From Ramlibacter sp. (GTDB lineage: Bacteria; Pseudomonadota; Gammaproteobacteria; Burkholderiales; Burkholderiaceae_C): a stretch of 34,072 bases of DNA. Positions 23,259 to 31,887 of the stretch are shown here, piece after piece; position 1 is the first letter of the stretch; each line of letters opens with the position of its first letter. The notes beneath the pieces are model-generated. The model saw only the letters and a program-made list of their open reading frames with translations. It ran no database searches and was not told the origin of the DNA. Made by a program: the position numbers and the translations under genes. The stretch spans positions 1-34,072 of the forward strand of contig NZ_JAQGNQ010000006.1 in the NCBI RefSeq assembly GCF_028291745.1. The letters are read 5' to 3'.

Positions 23259-24260
23259 ATGCAGTTCCGCAAGACCCTTCCGGCCCTCGTGGGCATCGCC
23301 GCGGCAGCGCTCCTCGGCACCTTCGTCGGATCGGCCTACGCCGCTCCGCAATTCACCTTCCGTGCGGCCCACTATTTCAAGGAAGACCATCCCTGGAACA
23401 AGGGCCTGGCCTTTTTCGCGAAAAGGGTCGGGGAGGACAGCAAGGGTCGCATCCAGATCGACATCTTCAACGGGGGTGTCCTGGGTAGCGAAGCACAGAC
23501 CCTGCAGTTCGTGAAGGATGGGTCGCTCGACTTCACAGTGGCGGACCCTTCGGCCGGTTCGACCTTTGCGAAGGAGCTGGATTTCTTTGCCTTGCCGTTC
23601 CTGTTCCATGACTACGCGCATTGGCAGAAGTCCCTCGACGGCGCACCGGGCAAGCAGTACGCGAAGCTGATCGAGGACAAGACGGGCATAAAGATCCTTG
23701 GTTACTGGGGTGGCTCCGCGCGTGACGTGCTGTCCACGAAGGCGCCAATCAAGAGCATGGCCGACATGAAGGGCTTCCGGCTGCGGCTGGTCTCCAGCCC
23801 CCTCAAGGTGAATGTCTGGAAAGCCGTCGGTGCGGTGCCGACGCCCATCGCCTACATGGAGACTTACCTGGCGATGAAGTCCGGTGTAGTCGACGGCATG
23901 GAGAACGAATCAGTCTCCGTGCGTGACATGAAGTTCTACGAGCCGGCGCCCTACATCGCCCGGACCGAACACGAGTTCACCGTGCGACCGCTGTTCATGT
24001 CGAAGAAGACGTTCGACAAGCTGCCGCCCGACCTGCAGCAGGTGGTGCTCAAGGATGCCGCAGAGGCGACCGTGTACGAGCGCAAGGCCGAGGCGGAGGC
24101 CAACCAGGCGGCCGATGCCGAGATGCAATCCAAGTTCCACGTGAACTTCAACGCGATCGACAAGGCCCCTTTCAAGCAGACCACCAAGCCGGTGATCGCT
24201 GAGTTCGCGAAGAACATGGGCCTCTCCGACCTGCTGGTCGGGATCGACGGCGTCAAGTAA
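23259..24260 (+). CDS. TRAP transporter periplasmic solute receptor, DctP family (333 aa)
   Basis: The start ATG at 23259 has GGAGA about six bases upstream; upstream frame extensions overlap the preceding gene. Residues 1-27 are a signal peptide with cleavage after AYA. Family features include FRAAHYFKEDHPWNKGLAFF, DIFNGGVLGSEAQTLQFVKD, the carboxylate-binding Arg region GFRLRLVSSPLK and the block YLAMKSGVVDGMENESVS. It captures an organic or sugar acid and passes it to the DctQM permease encoded 40 bp downstream. The substrate is presumably that of the adjacent enolase-superfamily enzyme. Confidence 0.95.
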   Translation: MQFRKTLPALVGIAAAALLGTFVGSAYAAPQFTFRAAHYFKEDHPWNKGLAFFAKRVGEDSKGRIQIDIFNGGVLGSEAQTLQFVKDGSLDFTVADPSAGSTFAKELDFFALPFLFHDYAHWQKSLDGAPGKQYAKLIEDKTGIKILGYWGGSARDVLSTKAPIKSMADMKGFRLRLVSSPLKVNVWKAVGAVPTPIAYMETYLAMKSGVVDGMENESVSVRDMKFYEPAPYIARTEHEFTVRPLFMSKKTFDKLPPDLQQVVLKDAAEATVYERKAEAEANQAADAEMQSKFHVNFNAIDKAPFKQTTKPVIAEFAKNMGLSDLLVGIDGVK

Positions 24261-24300
24261 GCAGCTCTGCGAGCGCGGCGGGCACGCGCCGCCCATTGCC

Positions 24301-26199
24301 ATGGACCTCAAGACCTCCCTTCCTACGGCGCAGGCGCCAGCCCGCGCGGTCGCACCGCACCTGCTTGCGCAAGCTGAGCACGGCACCGACTGGATCCAGA
24401 CAGCTGCGGAGATCCTGGTCGTCTGTGCCTTGGCCGGCGAACTTGTCGCGATGTTCGGCAACGTTATCTTCCGGACCTTCTTCCATTCCTCGCTGGTGTG
24501 GAGTCTCGAGGTTGGCGAGCTGGCCCTGGTCGTGATGACATTCGTGGGCGGCGCCATCGCCTACCCGCGCAACGAGCACATGGCGCTGCACGCCGTGGTG
24601 CAGCGGCTGCCGCGCCGCTGGCATCCCTTCATCGAGGCGTTCGGCAGCTGGCAGGTCTTTGCCATGGCCGTGGTCGGCGCGGTGCTGGCGTGGCAGATGA
24701 TGCTCTCCCGGTGGGAGGAGCGCACTCCTTACCTTCAATTGCCGGCGGCGTTGTTCGCGCTACCGATGATCGCCGGGATGGCGCTGCTCGGGTGGTTCGC
24801 ACTCAAGCGCCTGTGGGTGCAGCCGCGCCGCGCCGTCGTGTCCGCGGCGGTTTTTACGGCCGTCCTGCTTGGCGCAATCGTGGCGCTCGCGTATACGCTC
24901 GGAGCCGAAGCCCGCTCGTATGCCTTACCAGCAGCTTTCGCCGTCTTCACGCTGCAGCTCGTGCTGGGAGTGCCGATCGGATTCGCGCTGCTGATGGTGA
25001 CCCTGCTGTATCTCTCCACCTCGAATTCGGTGCCGCTGTCGGTCGTCCCGATCAACCTGCAGGCGGGCATCAGCAGCTTCGTGATGCTGGCGATTCCCTT
25101 TTTCATCCTGGCCGGCTACGTGATGACGGAAGGCGGCCTGAGCCGGCGGCTCACCGAATTCGTCATAGGCATGGTGAACCGTGTCCGCGGCGGCATGCTG
25201 CAGGTGATCGTGGTCTGCATGTACATCATGTCCGGTATCTCCGGCTCGAAGGTGGCCGACGTGGCCGCCGTCGGGACGACGATGAAGGAAGTCATGCGCA
25301 AGGAGCGCTACGACGCCGGCGAGACCGCCGCCGTGCTGGCCTCCTGCGCGATCATGGGCGAGACCGTGCCCCCGAGCATCGCCATGCTTGTTCTCGCCTC
25401 GGTGACATCACTGTCGATCGGGACGCTGTTCGTGGCCGGCCTGTTACCAGCGGCGGTGATCGCCCTCTGCCTGATGGTCCTGATCCACATTCGCTCGCGC
25501 GATCGTGCGGGAACCACGCGTACGGCTACGCTGCGCGAGATCCGCCAAGCCGCGGTCGTCGCGATTCCGGCGCTCATCACACCGGTGATCCTGATCGGCG
25601 GCATCGTCAGCGGCATCGCCACGCCGACGGAGGTGTCGTCGACCGCCGTGGTGTACGCGCTGGTGCTCTCGGTGCTTTTTTATCGGGCGCTGTCGGCTCG
25701 GGCGCTTTGGCGCACGCTGGTGAACACGGCCGCGCAGGCCGGCATGGTGTTGTTCATCACGAGCACTGCGAGCACGTTCTCGTGGTCGCTGACGCTGGCC
25801 AGAATGCCGCAACAGATCGCCGCCCTCGTCGGTGGACTGCACGGATCTGCCACTCTCTTCATGATCGCGACCGTGGTGACGCTGATCGTGATGGGGGCGG
25901 TGCTGGAGGGCCTGCCCGCGCTGCTGATCTTTGGGCCCTTGCTGCTGCCGCTGGCTCCCGGTTTCGGCATCGATCCTCTCCAGTACGGGATCGTGATGAT
26001 CATCGCGATGGGCTTCGGTGCCTTTTCTCCGCCAATAGGCGTCGGCATGTTCGTGACCTGCTCGATCTGCGAAACGAGCATGGAGAACGCCGCGCGGCAC
26101 ATGGCGCCTTACCTGGCGGTGCTCGCGGTGGGCCTGCTGCTGGTGGCGTTCGTCCCTTGGTTCAGCCTGATCGTGCCGAAACTGCTGCACATGATCTGA
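24301..26199 (+). CDS. fused TRAP transporter permease DctQM (632 aa)
   Basis: Residues about 35-185 are the small DctQ-type part with four membrane segments (ILVVCALAGELVAMFGNVIF; LEVGELALVVMTFVGGAIAY). Residues about 205-632 are the large DctM part with roughly twelve segments, containing GVPIGFALLMVTLLYLS, AIPFFILAGYVMTEGGL, MSGISGSKVADVAAVGTTM and GAFSPPIGVGMFVTCSICE. Fusion of the two subunits occurs in a subset of TRAP systems. It imports the ligand of the DctP protein with a sodium gradient. The ATG at 24301 gives a plausible cytoplasmic N-terminus of about 30 residues; the ribosome site is weak. Last intact gene of the operon. Confidence 0.95.
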   Translation: MDLKTSLPTAQAPARAVAPHLLAQAEHGTDWIQTAAEILVVCALAGELVAMFGNVIFRTFFHSSLVWSLEVGELALVVMTFVGGAIAYPRNEHMALHAVVQRLPRRWHPFIEAFGSWQVFAMAVVGAVLAWQMMLSRWEERTPYLQLPAALFALPMIAGMALLGWFALKRLWVQPRRAVVSAAVFTAVLLGAIVALAYTLGAEARSYALPAAFAVFTLQLVLGVPIGFALLMVTLLYLSTSNSVPLSVVPINLQAGISSFVMLAIPFFILAGYVMTEGGLSRRLTEFVIGMVNRVRGGMLQVIVVCMYIMSGISGSKVADVAAVGTTMKEVMRKERYDAGETAAVLASCAIMGETVPPSIAMLVLASVTSLSIGTLFVAGLLPAAVIALCLMVLIHIRSRDRAGTTRTATLREIRQAAVVAIPALITPVILIGGIVSGIATPTEVSSTAVVYALVLSVLFYRALSARALWRTLVNTAAQAGMVLFITSTASTFSWSLTLARMPQQIAALVGGLHGSATLFMIATVVTLIVMGAVLEGLPALLIFGPLLLPLAPGFGIDPLQYGIVMIIAMGFGAFSPPIGVGMFVTCSICETSMENAARHMAPYLAVLAVGLLLVAFVPWFSLIVPKLLHMI

Positions 26200-26774
26200 G
26201 CGCTGACCGGGAGCGCAGGCCGCAAACCACGAGATTCCGCTGGGGGGCGCTCCGACGGTGGCAGTGGAGTCGAACTGCTGCGCCCGAGAACTGCACGCAG
26301 CGGTGCTCGAGTCAAGCTGGATCTGGATGGCGTCCAGCGGATCCAATACCTTCAGTCGCACGCTGCTTGGCCGGATTGCCCGCTGCACATCATCACTTAG
26401 CGTGAGCCTCTTCGACGCAGCAAGTTCGTCATGCCGCCGGGCGACACCAAGTCTTGTGACGCTCAGCGGACGCCCGGCAACCGACTCAGGTCCGCTGGAC
26501 GGGTCTCGCCGTCAAACATCAGCACCTGCAGACCGGTTGCGCAGTCTCCATCCATTCCGATGGGAAAGGCAACCGCAAGTTCGAGCTCGCCGACGAGTGC
26601 AGCCAGCGAGCAGCTCGGACCCACCGGGATCGACGGATCCGTCAAAACGGCCTGGGGCCGGACCCATAGCCACTCGCAATCCACTGCACATCGGCCCAAG
26701 AAGCTCGGTCGGATCGAGTGACCGAGCCACCGCACGATGGTCAATCGGCGCGACGGCGTCGAGGGGCGGGCTGG
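26200..26774. other. stretch without a supportable gene
   Basis: About 575 bp between the permease and the broken hydrolase gene. Minus-strand frames are open, for example VARRHDELAASKRLTLSDDV, then QRAIRPSSVRLKVLDPLDAI at about 26440-26330. Codon bias is mixed and I recognise no family. It may hold further gene debris continuous with the truncated hydrolase. No T-tract terminator is seen after the permease. Confidence 0.4.
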
Positions 26775-27499
26775 GACGATCACGTCGCCGGGCTGCAGCT
26801 CTGTGAAGGTGGAGACGTAGGCGATCAACTCCGGGATCGGGAAGATCTTCATGGTCGTATCCGCGTCCTGCAGGACCTCTCCGTTCAGGCGAGTCGTTAG
26901 GCTCAGCACGCGGCCATCGACTTCGTCGGCCGTCACCAGCAGCGGACCGAAGGATCCGGTCGCCGGGAAGTTCTTGCCGGCCGTCCATTGCGTTGAGTGC
27001 GCCTGCCAGGCACGCGCGGACGCGTCGTTAGTAAGGAGCGTAGCCAAACACGTGCGAGGATGCCTTCTCGGCGCGGATGCGCCGGCCGCTGCGGCCGATC
27101 ACGATCGCGATCTCGCCTTCGTAGTCAAGGCCCTCGGGCAGTTCGGGGGGGCACCACGATGGGCTGCAGGTGCCCCACTTGGGAGGAGGGAAGCCGCAGG
27201 AAGACGGAAGGATAGGCGGTCTTGGCGCGCCCGGCCTCGACCCTGTGCTCCTCATAATTCAGGCCGACGCAGACGATGCGCTCGGCGTCCGCGACCACCG
27301 GGCGGTAGGTATCCACCGCCGCCAGCGCCAGCGTGGCACTGCCTTGGCCAGCCAGCTTGCGCAACTGTTCCGGGCCCACCTTGCGCAGGGCCTCCCCGAG
27401 GTTGCACAACTGAGTCACATCGGTGAGGTCAACGACCTGGTCGCCGCGGACCGCACCGATCCGATCGGCGCCGTCGCGCCGGTAACTGAGGAATTTCAT
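26775..27499 (-). pseudogene. fumarylacetoacetate hydrolase (FAH)-family gene, frameshifted and 3'-truncated
   Basis: The start would be the ATG at 27499 (MKFLSYRRDGADRIGAVRGD). The N-terminal part continues through RIVCVGLNYEEHRVEAGRAK and VFLRLPSSQVGHLQPIVVPP. Near 27146 a run of seven G shifts the frame, which resumes as GLDYEGEIAIVIGRSGRRI and SSHVFGYAPY, then TAA. One extra base there shifts it again into LLTNDASARAWQAHSTQWTA, GKNFPATGSFGPLLVTADEV and PELIAYVSTFTELQPGDVIV. The usual ending (TGTPGGVG and about 40 more residues) is missing. Intact members cleave or decarboxylate diketo acids in aromatic or sugar-acid pathways. The two shifts could in part be assembly errors, but the lost C-terminus argues for real decay. 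Confidence 0.85.
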
Positions 27500-27662
27500 C
27501 TTGTCGATCCAGAAGGGGATGCGCGCGATGCTAAGCACCCCTGGGCTGGTCTCGCCTCGAACGGGCATTTATCAGCCGGCTGAAGAATGCACCGGAGCCC
27601 TTCCGGGCGCCGGCATGGTCGCCTAGCATGCCGGCCTTCTCTACGAATTCGGAGACAGATTC

Positions 27663-28631
27663 ATGATTCGTCGCGTGCTCCTGGCGGGCTGCATTGCCGC
27701 CGGACTGACGTCCCTCACCATGCCCGGCTTCGCTGAGCAGACGTACCCCAGCCGACCGATCCGCCTGGTCGTCCCTTATCCCGCGGGCGGCGGCGCCGAC
27801 GGACTGGCGCGGACGGTGGCGTACAAGATGGAGGCAAGGCTCGGCCAGCCCGTCGTCATCGACAACAAGCCCGGCGCCAACACCATGCTGGCTTCGGCGG
27901 AAGTGGCGCGGGCCCAGCCGGACGGCTACACGCTGCTGTACGTGGCGAGCTCCTTCACCATCAACCCGAGCCTCTACAAGGTGCCGTACGACACCCAGAA
28001 GGCGTTCACGGCGGTGGGCATGGTCGCCGAGGTGCCGCTGATCATCATCCGCAACCACGCGGTGCCGTACAACACGGTGCAGGAACTGGTGGCCGCGGCC
28101 AAGGCCAAGCCGGGTCGCATCGCATATGCCTCCTACGGCTTGGGCAGCCCGGCGCACCTTGGGGGCGAACTGCTGGAGAGCGTCGCCGGCATCGAGATGA
28201 TGCACGTCCCCTACAAGGGGAGCGCCCCGGCCCTGACTGACCTGCTGGGCGGCCAGGTGAACGTTTCCTTCAGCAGCATCGAGCCGGCGCTGCCCCTCAT
28301 CGCGACGAACAAGGTCCACCCGATTGCCGTCATGACGAAAAAGCGCATCCATGCACTGCCGAACGTGCCCGCGGTGGCCGAGGTCTATCCGGGCTTCGAG
28401 GCGATCGGCTGGAATGGCATCGTCGCTCCCGCCGGAACGCCCGCGCCGATCGTCACGAAGCTCAACGCCGCGATCAATGAGGCCGTCAACTCGCCCGAAA
28501 TCCAGCAGAACTACGCGAAGCAAGGAGTCGAAGCCGATCCCATGACGGCCGAAGCCTTCGGCAGACTGATCAAGGACGAGATCGCCAAGTGGGGCGAGGT
28601 GGTCCGCAAGGCCGGCGTCAAAGTCGACTGA
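27663..28631 (+). CDS. Bug/TctC-family periplasmic solute-binding receptor (322 aa)
   Basis: The start ATG at 27663 follows GGAGA about eight bases upstream. Residues 1-24 are a signal peptide ending GFA. Family blocks include YPSRPIRLVVPYPAGGGADG, PVVIDNKPGANTMLASAEVA, MHVPYKGSAPALTDLLGGQV and HALPNVPAVAEVYPGFEAIG. It ends ten bases before the IclR gene, so the two probably share a transcript. It may supply or sense the substrate of the CoA-ester pathway downstream. No TctAB membrane genes are nearby. Confidence 0.93.
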   Translation: MIRRVLLAGCIAAGLTSLTMPGFAEQTYPSRPIRLVVPYPAGGGADGLARTVAYKMEARLGQPVVIDNKPGANTMLASAEVARAQPDGYTLLYVASSFTINPSLYKVPYDTQKAFTAVGMVAEVPLIIIRNHAVPYNTVQELVAAAKAKPGRIAYASYGLGSPAHLGGELLESVAGIEMMHVPYKGSAPALTDLLGGQVNVSFSSIEPALPLIATNKVHPIAVMTKKRIHALPNVPAVAEVYPGFEAIGWNGIVAPAGTPAPIVTKLNAAINEAVNSPEIQQNYAKQGVEADPMTAEAFGRLIKDEIAKWGEVVRKAGVKVD

Positions 28632-28640
28632 GTCCCCGCG

Positions 28641-29570
28641 GTGCGGACTGCCCGCGGCACAGTAGACTTGGGGGTGACTTCACCCGACGATTGCCCCGCG
28701 GATCGTCCCCCCGAGGATGCGCATGACCTGCGCCTGACGCAGGTGGCTCCCGAGCTGCCCTATGGCAAGTCCGTCGGTTCGTTGCACCGGAGCCTCGAGG
28801 TGCTGGAGCTCTTCGCCGTGGAGCAGCGCCCACTCACGGTGGGCGAAGTGGCCGAGCGCCTCGGGTACCCGCAATCCAGCACCTCCGTCCTGCTACACGG
28901 GCTGAGCGATCTCGGCTACCTCCAGCATGACCGTCATGGGCGCACCTATCTGCCCACGCTGCGGGTCAGCTTCCTGGGCATGTGGGTGCACCAGAGCGTG
29001 CTCGCCCAAGGCAGCCTGCTCGATTTCATGGAGGGACTCGCGAGCCGCTCCGGGCATGTGGCGATGCTGGGGATGCAGAACGGCATCCACGCGCAATACA
29101 TCCACATCGTGTCGGCGCGCACCTCGCGCGTGGGACTGAAGCCGGGGCTGCTGCGTCCCATCTGCCGCTCCGCCGTTGGCAAGGTGCTGCTGTCCACGAT
29201 GGACGACGAGCAGGTCCTGCGCATCGTGCGCAACGTCAACGCGACCGACCTCGACTTCCCCACGCCCGTCGACGGCAAGTCGCTGCTTAACGAGATCGAG
29301 GAGTGCCGCCGCACGGGATTCGCGTTCAGCGAGGATTCCGTCACGCAGGGCTCGTCGGTGATCGCCGCGCGCGTGCCGGTGGATGTGGGCAACCAGCCGC
29401 TCGCGGTCGGCATAGGCGTGCACACCTGGCAGCGTGCCGAGCTGCAGGACTCGATCATGCAATTGCTGCTCGAAGCACTCGCGACGCACATTCCTCCCGG
29501 CGCGCACGGCGCGGAGCGCCGCCGGTTCCAGGCACCGCAGGCCGGCTACCAAGTCGTCAAGACCTCGTGA
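28641..29570 (+). CDS. IclR-family transcriptional regulator (309 aa)
   Basis: The longest frame begins with the GTG at 28641. The family N-terminus (SVGSLHRSLEVLELFAVEQR) begins only around residue 45, so a later start such as the GTG at 28674 is possible. The winged helix is at about 46-110 (LTVGEVAERLGYPQSSTSVL, LHGLSDLGYLQHD). The effector-binding domain is at about 120-285 (RSAVGKVLLSTMDDEQVLRI; GFAFSEDSVTQGSSVIAARV). It lies between a receptor gene and the acyl-CoA operon, so it is the likely regulator of both. Ligand unknown; a dicarboxylate or its CoA ester is plausible. Confidence 0.92.
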   Translation: MRTARGTVDLGVTSPDDCPADRPPEDAHDLRLTQVAPELPYGKSVGSLHRSLEVLELFAVEQRPLTVGEVAERLGYPQSSTSVLLHGLSDLGYLQHDRHGRTYLPTLRVSFLGMWVHQSVLAQGSLLDFMEGLASRSGHVAMLGMQNGIHAQYIHIVSARTSRVGLKPGLLRPICRSAVGKVLLSTMDDEQVLRIVRNVNATDLDFPTPVDGKSLLNEIEECRRTGFAFSEDSVTQGSSVIAARVPVDVGNQPLAVGIGVHTWQRAELQDSIMQLLLEALATHIPPGAHGAERRRFQAPQAGYQVVKTS

Positions 29571-29690
29571 GTTGCCGCGCGCAAGGCGCGCTCGTATCAG
29601 CCGGTTGATATGTCAGGGCAGGAGCCCCTGCGCATGCGCTCTCGTGGGAGATTGCTCCTAGCATACGCCGCACACAACGTCGCACGCATC

Positions 29691-30902
29691 ATGAGCTCCT
29701 CCGAAACCAGAACAGACGGCGCCGTCACGCCCGACCAGATCGCCGTATACCTCGGCGAGGACCATTCCGACATCCGCCAGGCCGTGCGCCGCGTCTGCGC
29801 CGACTTCCCCGATGACTGGTGGCGCGAGCTCGACGAGCGCGAGGCCTATCCCACCGGGTTCATCGACGCGCTGACCGAGGCAGGCTTCCTCGCCGCGCTG
29901 ATCCCGGAGCAATACGGCGGCTCCGGCCTGCCGTTGCGCGCGGCCGCGGTCATCATGGAGGAAATTTGCGCCGCCGGTTGCCACGCCGCCGCCGGCCACG
30001 CGCAGATGTACATCATGGGCACGGTGCTGCGCCACGGCAGCGACGGGCAAAAGCGCAAGTACCTGCCCGGCATCGCATCCGGCAAGCTGCGCCTCCAGGC
30101 CTTTGGCGTCACCGAGCCCACCACCGGGTCGGACACGACCCAGCTGAAGACCCGTGCCGAGCGCACGGACAAGGGCTATCGCCTCAACGGGCAGAAGGTG
30201 TGGACCTCGCGCGCGCAGCATTCCGACCTGATGCTGGTGCTGGCCCGCACCACGCCGGCCTCCGACGTGAAGAACAAGGTCGACGGCGTCTCCACCTTCC
30301 TGATCGACATCCGCGAGTGCCTGGATCGCGGTCTCACCATCCGGCCGATCAAGGCCATGGTGAACCACCATGCGACGGAGGTGTTCTTTGACAACCTGGA
30401 GATCCCCGCGGACTCGCTGATCGGCGAGGAGGGGAAGGGCTTCCGGTACATCCTCGACGGCATGAATGCCGAGCGCATGATCACCGCCGCCGAGGCGATC
30501 GGGTCCACCCGCTGGTTCGTGCGCAAGGCCACCGCCTATGCCAAGGAGCGCGTGGTCTTCAACCGCCCCATCGGAGCCAATCAGGCGATCCAGTTCCCGA
30601 TCGCGCAATCGCACGTGCAGATGGAAGCGGCCGACATGATGGTGCGCCGCGCAACCGCGCTGTTCGAAGCCGGCCTGCCGTGCGGTGCCGAGGCCAACAT
30701 GGCGCGTTACCTCGCGGCCGAAGGGCTGTGGAACGCCGCGGAGGCGTGCATGCAGACGCACGGCGGCTTCGGCTTTGCCCGCGAGTACCACGTCGAGCGC
30801 AAGTGGCGCGAGGCGCGACTGGCGCGCATTGCCCCCGTGTCGACCAACCTGATCCTGGCCAACATCGCGCAGCACGTGCTGGGGCTGCCGCGGTCGTATT
30901 GA
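29691..30902 (+). CDS. acyl-CoA dehydrogenase (403 aa)
   Basis: The start chosen is the ATG at 29691 (MSSSETRTDGAVTPDQIAVY); the frame extends to 29610 with poor coding character. Domains in order are an N-terminal helical domain (about 20-125), a middle beta domain with FAD-contacting GVTEPTTGSDTTQLKT, and a C-terminal helical domain ending with QTHGGFGFAREYHVERKWRE. The usual YEGT catalytic Glu is absent (ARIAPVSTNLI). E261 in GMNAERM sits where isovaleryl-CoA dehydrogenase has its base, suggesting a branched or substituted acyl-CoA. Electrons go to ETF, whose beta subunit is encoded at the end of the operon. A dehydrogenase of this sort stands beside itaconate genes in Pseudomonas aeruginosa (as I recall, PA0879), and the context here is the same. 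Confidence 0.93.
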   Translation: MSSSETRTDGAVTPDQIAVYLGEDHSDIRQAVRRVCADFPDDWWRELDEREAYPTGFIDALTEAGFLAALIPEQYGGSGLPLRAAAVIMEEICAAGCHAAAGHAQMYIMGTVLRHGSDGQKRKYLPGIASGKLRLQAFGVTEPTTGSDTTQLKTRAERTDKGYRLNGQKVWTSRAQHSDLMLVLARTTPASDVKNKVDGVSTFLIDIRECLDRGLTIRPIKAMVNHHATEVFFDNLEIPADSLIGEEGKGFRYILDGMNAERMITAAEAIGSTRWFVRKATAYAKERVVFNRPIGANQAIQFPIAQSHVQMEAADMMVRRATALFEAGLPCGAEANMARYLAAEGLWNAAEACMQTHGGFGFAREYHVERKWREARLARIAPVSTNLILANIAQHVLGLPRSY

Positions 30903-30911
30903 GGAGCGCGC

Positions 30912-31796
30912 ATGAAAGCTGAAGTCTCCGTGCCCGTGCGCGACATCGCGGCCGAATTCGCCGGCTGGATCGGCAAGTCGATGAGCATCGAAGACGAGGT
31001 CACGCTGCCTGCGGTGCGCCGCATGGCCGCCATGCTGGACCTCGACCCCATGGCGTTCCAGCATGGCAGCGGGATCCCGCCGCACTGGTACTCCATGTTC
31101 TTCACCGCCAACGCGCGCCGCTCGCAAATCGGCCACGACGGCCACCCGAAAAAAGGCGACTTCCTGCCGCCTGTTCCGCTGCCGCGTCGCATGTTCGTGG
31201 GCCGCAAGGTGAGCTTTCCCGGCGCGCTGCGCGTGGGCGATCAGGCATGCAAGCGGTCCGAGATCGTCGGCATCGAGCAGAAGCAGGGGCGCAGCGGTAC
31301 GCTGGTGTTCCTGAAAGTGCGCCACACCGTCGAGGTGAGAGGCGAGCCGATCGTGATCGAGCAGCAGGAAGTCGTGTACCGCGACGCCCCGACGGGTGAG
31401 ACCAGCGCCGCAGCGCCGACCGCTGTGCCGGCCGATGCGGCCTGGAGCGCGGACTACGAGATGGACCCGGTGCTGGTGTTCCGCTATTCCGCGCTCACCT
31501 GGAACGGCCATCGCATTCACTACGACGCCGACTACGCGCGCCGCGTGGAGGGCTATCCCGGCTGCGTCATGAACGGCGCGCTGACGGTGCACATGGTGAT
31601 CGACGAAGCCCTCAAGCGTGGCGGCGGCCGCAGGCTCAAAGGACTGAGGGCCAGGCTGGTGAAGCCCCTGTTCGTGGGCGGCAAGCTCACCGTGGCGGGC
31701 CGCGCGATGGAAGGCGGCACGGTGGAAGCCTGGGCTGGAGACGAGCAGGGCGCGCTCGCCGCCGGTTGCACGCTGGAATTCGAGGACCAGGCATGA
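30912..31796 (+). CDS. MaoC/HTD2-like acyl-CoA hydratase, itaconyl- or mesaconyl-CoA hydratase type (294 aa)
   Basis: The ATG at 30912 has GAGGAG six bases upstream and lies nine bases after the dehydrogenase stop. The N-terminal half is a FAS1-type dehydratase hotdog region (VTLPAVRRMAAMLDLDP; PPHWYSMFFTANARRSQIGH; PPVPLPRRMFVGRKVSF). The C-terminal half is a MaoC-like hotdog with LVFRYSALTWNGHRIHYDAD and VEGYPGCVMNGALTVHMVID, where His and Asp of NGHRIHYD are the expected catalytic area. This length and arrangement match mesaconyl-C4-CoA/itaconyl-CoA hydratases (Meh/Ich). With a CitE-like lyase and CoA-transferase next to it, hydration to citramalyl-CoA is the likely reaction; the exact substrate is inferred. 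Confidence 0.88.
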   Translation: MKAEVSVPVRDIAAEFAGWIGKSMSIEDEVTLPAVRRMAAMLDLDPMAFQHGSGIPPHWYSMFFTANARRSQIGHDGHPKKGDFLPPVPLPRRMFVGRKVSFPGALRVGDQACKRSEIVGIEQKQGRSGTLVFLKVRHTVEVRGEPIVIEQQEVVYRDAPTGETSAAAPTAVPADAAWSADYEMDPVLVFRYSALTWNGHRIHYDADYARRVEGYPGCVMNGALTVHMVIDEALKRGGGRRLKGLRARLVKPLFVGGKLTVAGRAMEGGTVEAWAGDEQGALAAGCTLEFEDQA

Positions 31797-31817
31797 GCGC
31801 CGCACGGTGGCCTGACG

Positions 31818-31853
31818 GCGCTCGCCCCCTCCGCTTTCGCAGGGGGCAGGCGC
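31818..31853 (+). other. strong intercistronic hairpin
   Basis: GCCCCCT (31824-31830) and AGGGGGC (31841-31847) form a seven-base-pair stem with a ten-base loop, extended by an outer GCGC/GCGC pair. It lies in the 91-bp gap inside the operon. No T-tract follows. It may modulate mRNA stability or be a copy of a dispersed intergenic repeat. Confidence 0.5.
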
Positions 31854-31887
31854 AGCACGAAGTGCGGAGCTTGGTGGAGGTCATCCA

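Noticed and set aside
24498..26405. A 635-codon plus-strand frame overlapping the TRAP permease
   Set aside because: It is an Arg/Gly/Asp-rich shadow of the permease gene with no hydrophobic segments and no family pattern.
26463..26774. C-terminal part of the frame that starts in the FAH remnant
   Set aside because: After PGDVIV the sequence no longer follows the FAH family and shows no other family; it is read-through into unrelated DNA.
29658..31805. A 715-codon open frame on the minus strand
   Set aside because: It is antisense to the acyl-CoA dehydrogenase and hydratase genes and open only because of GC-rich codon positions.
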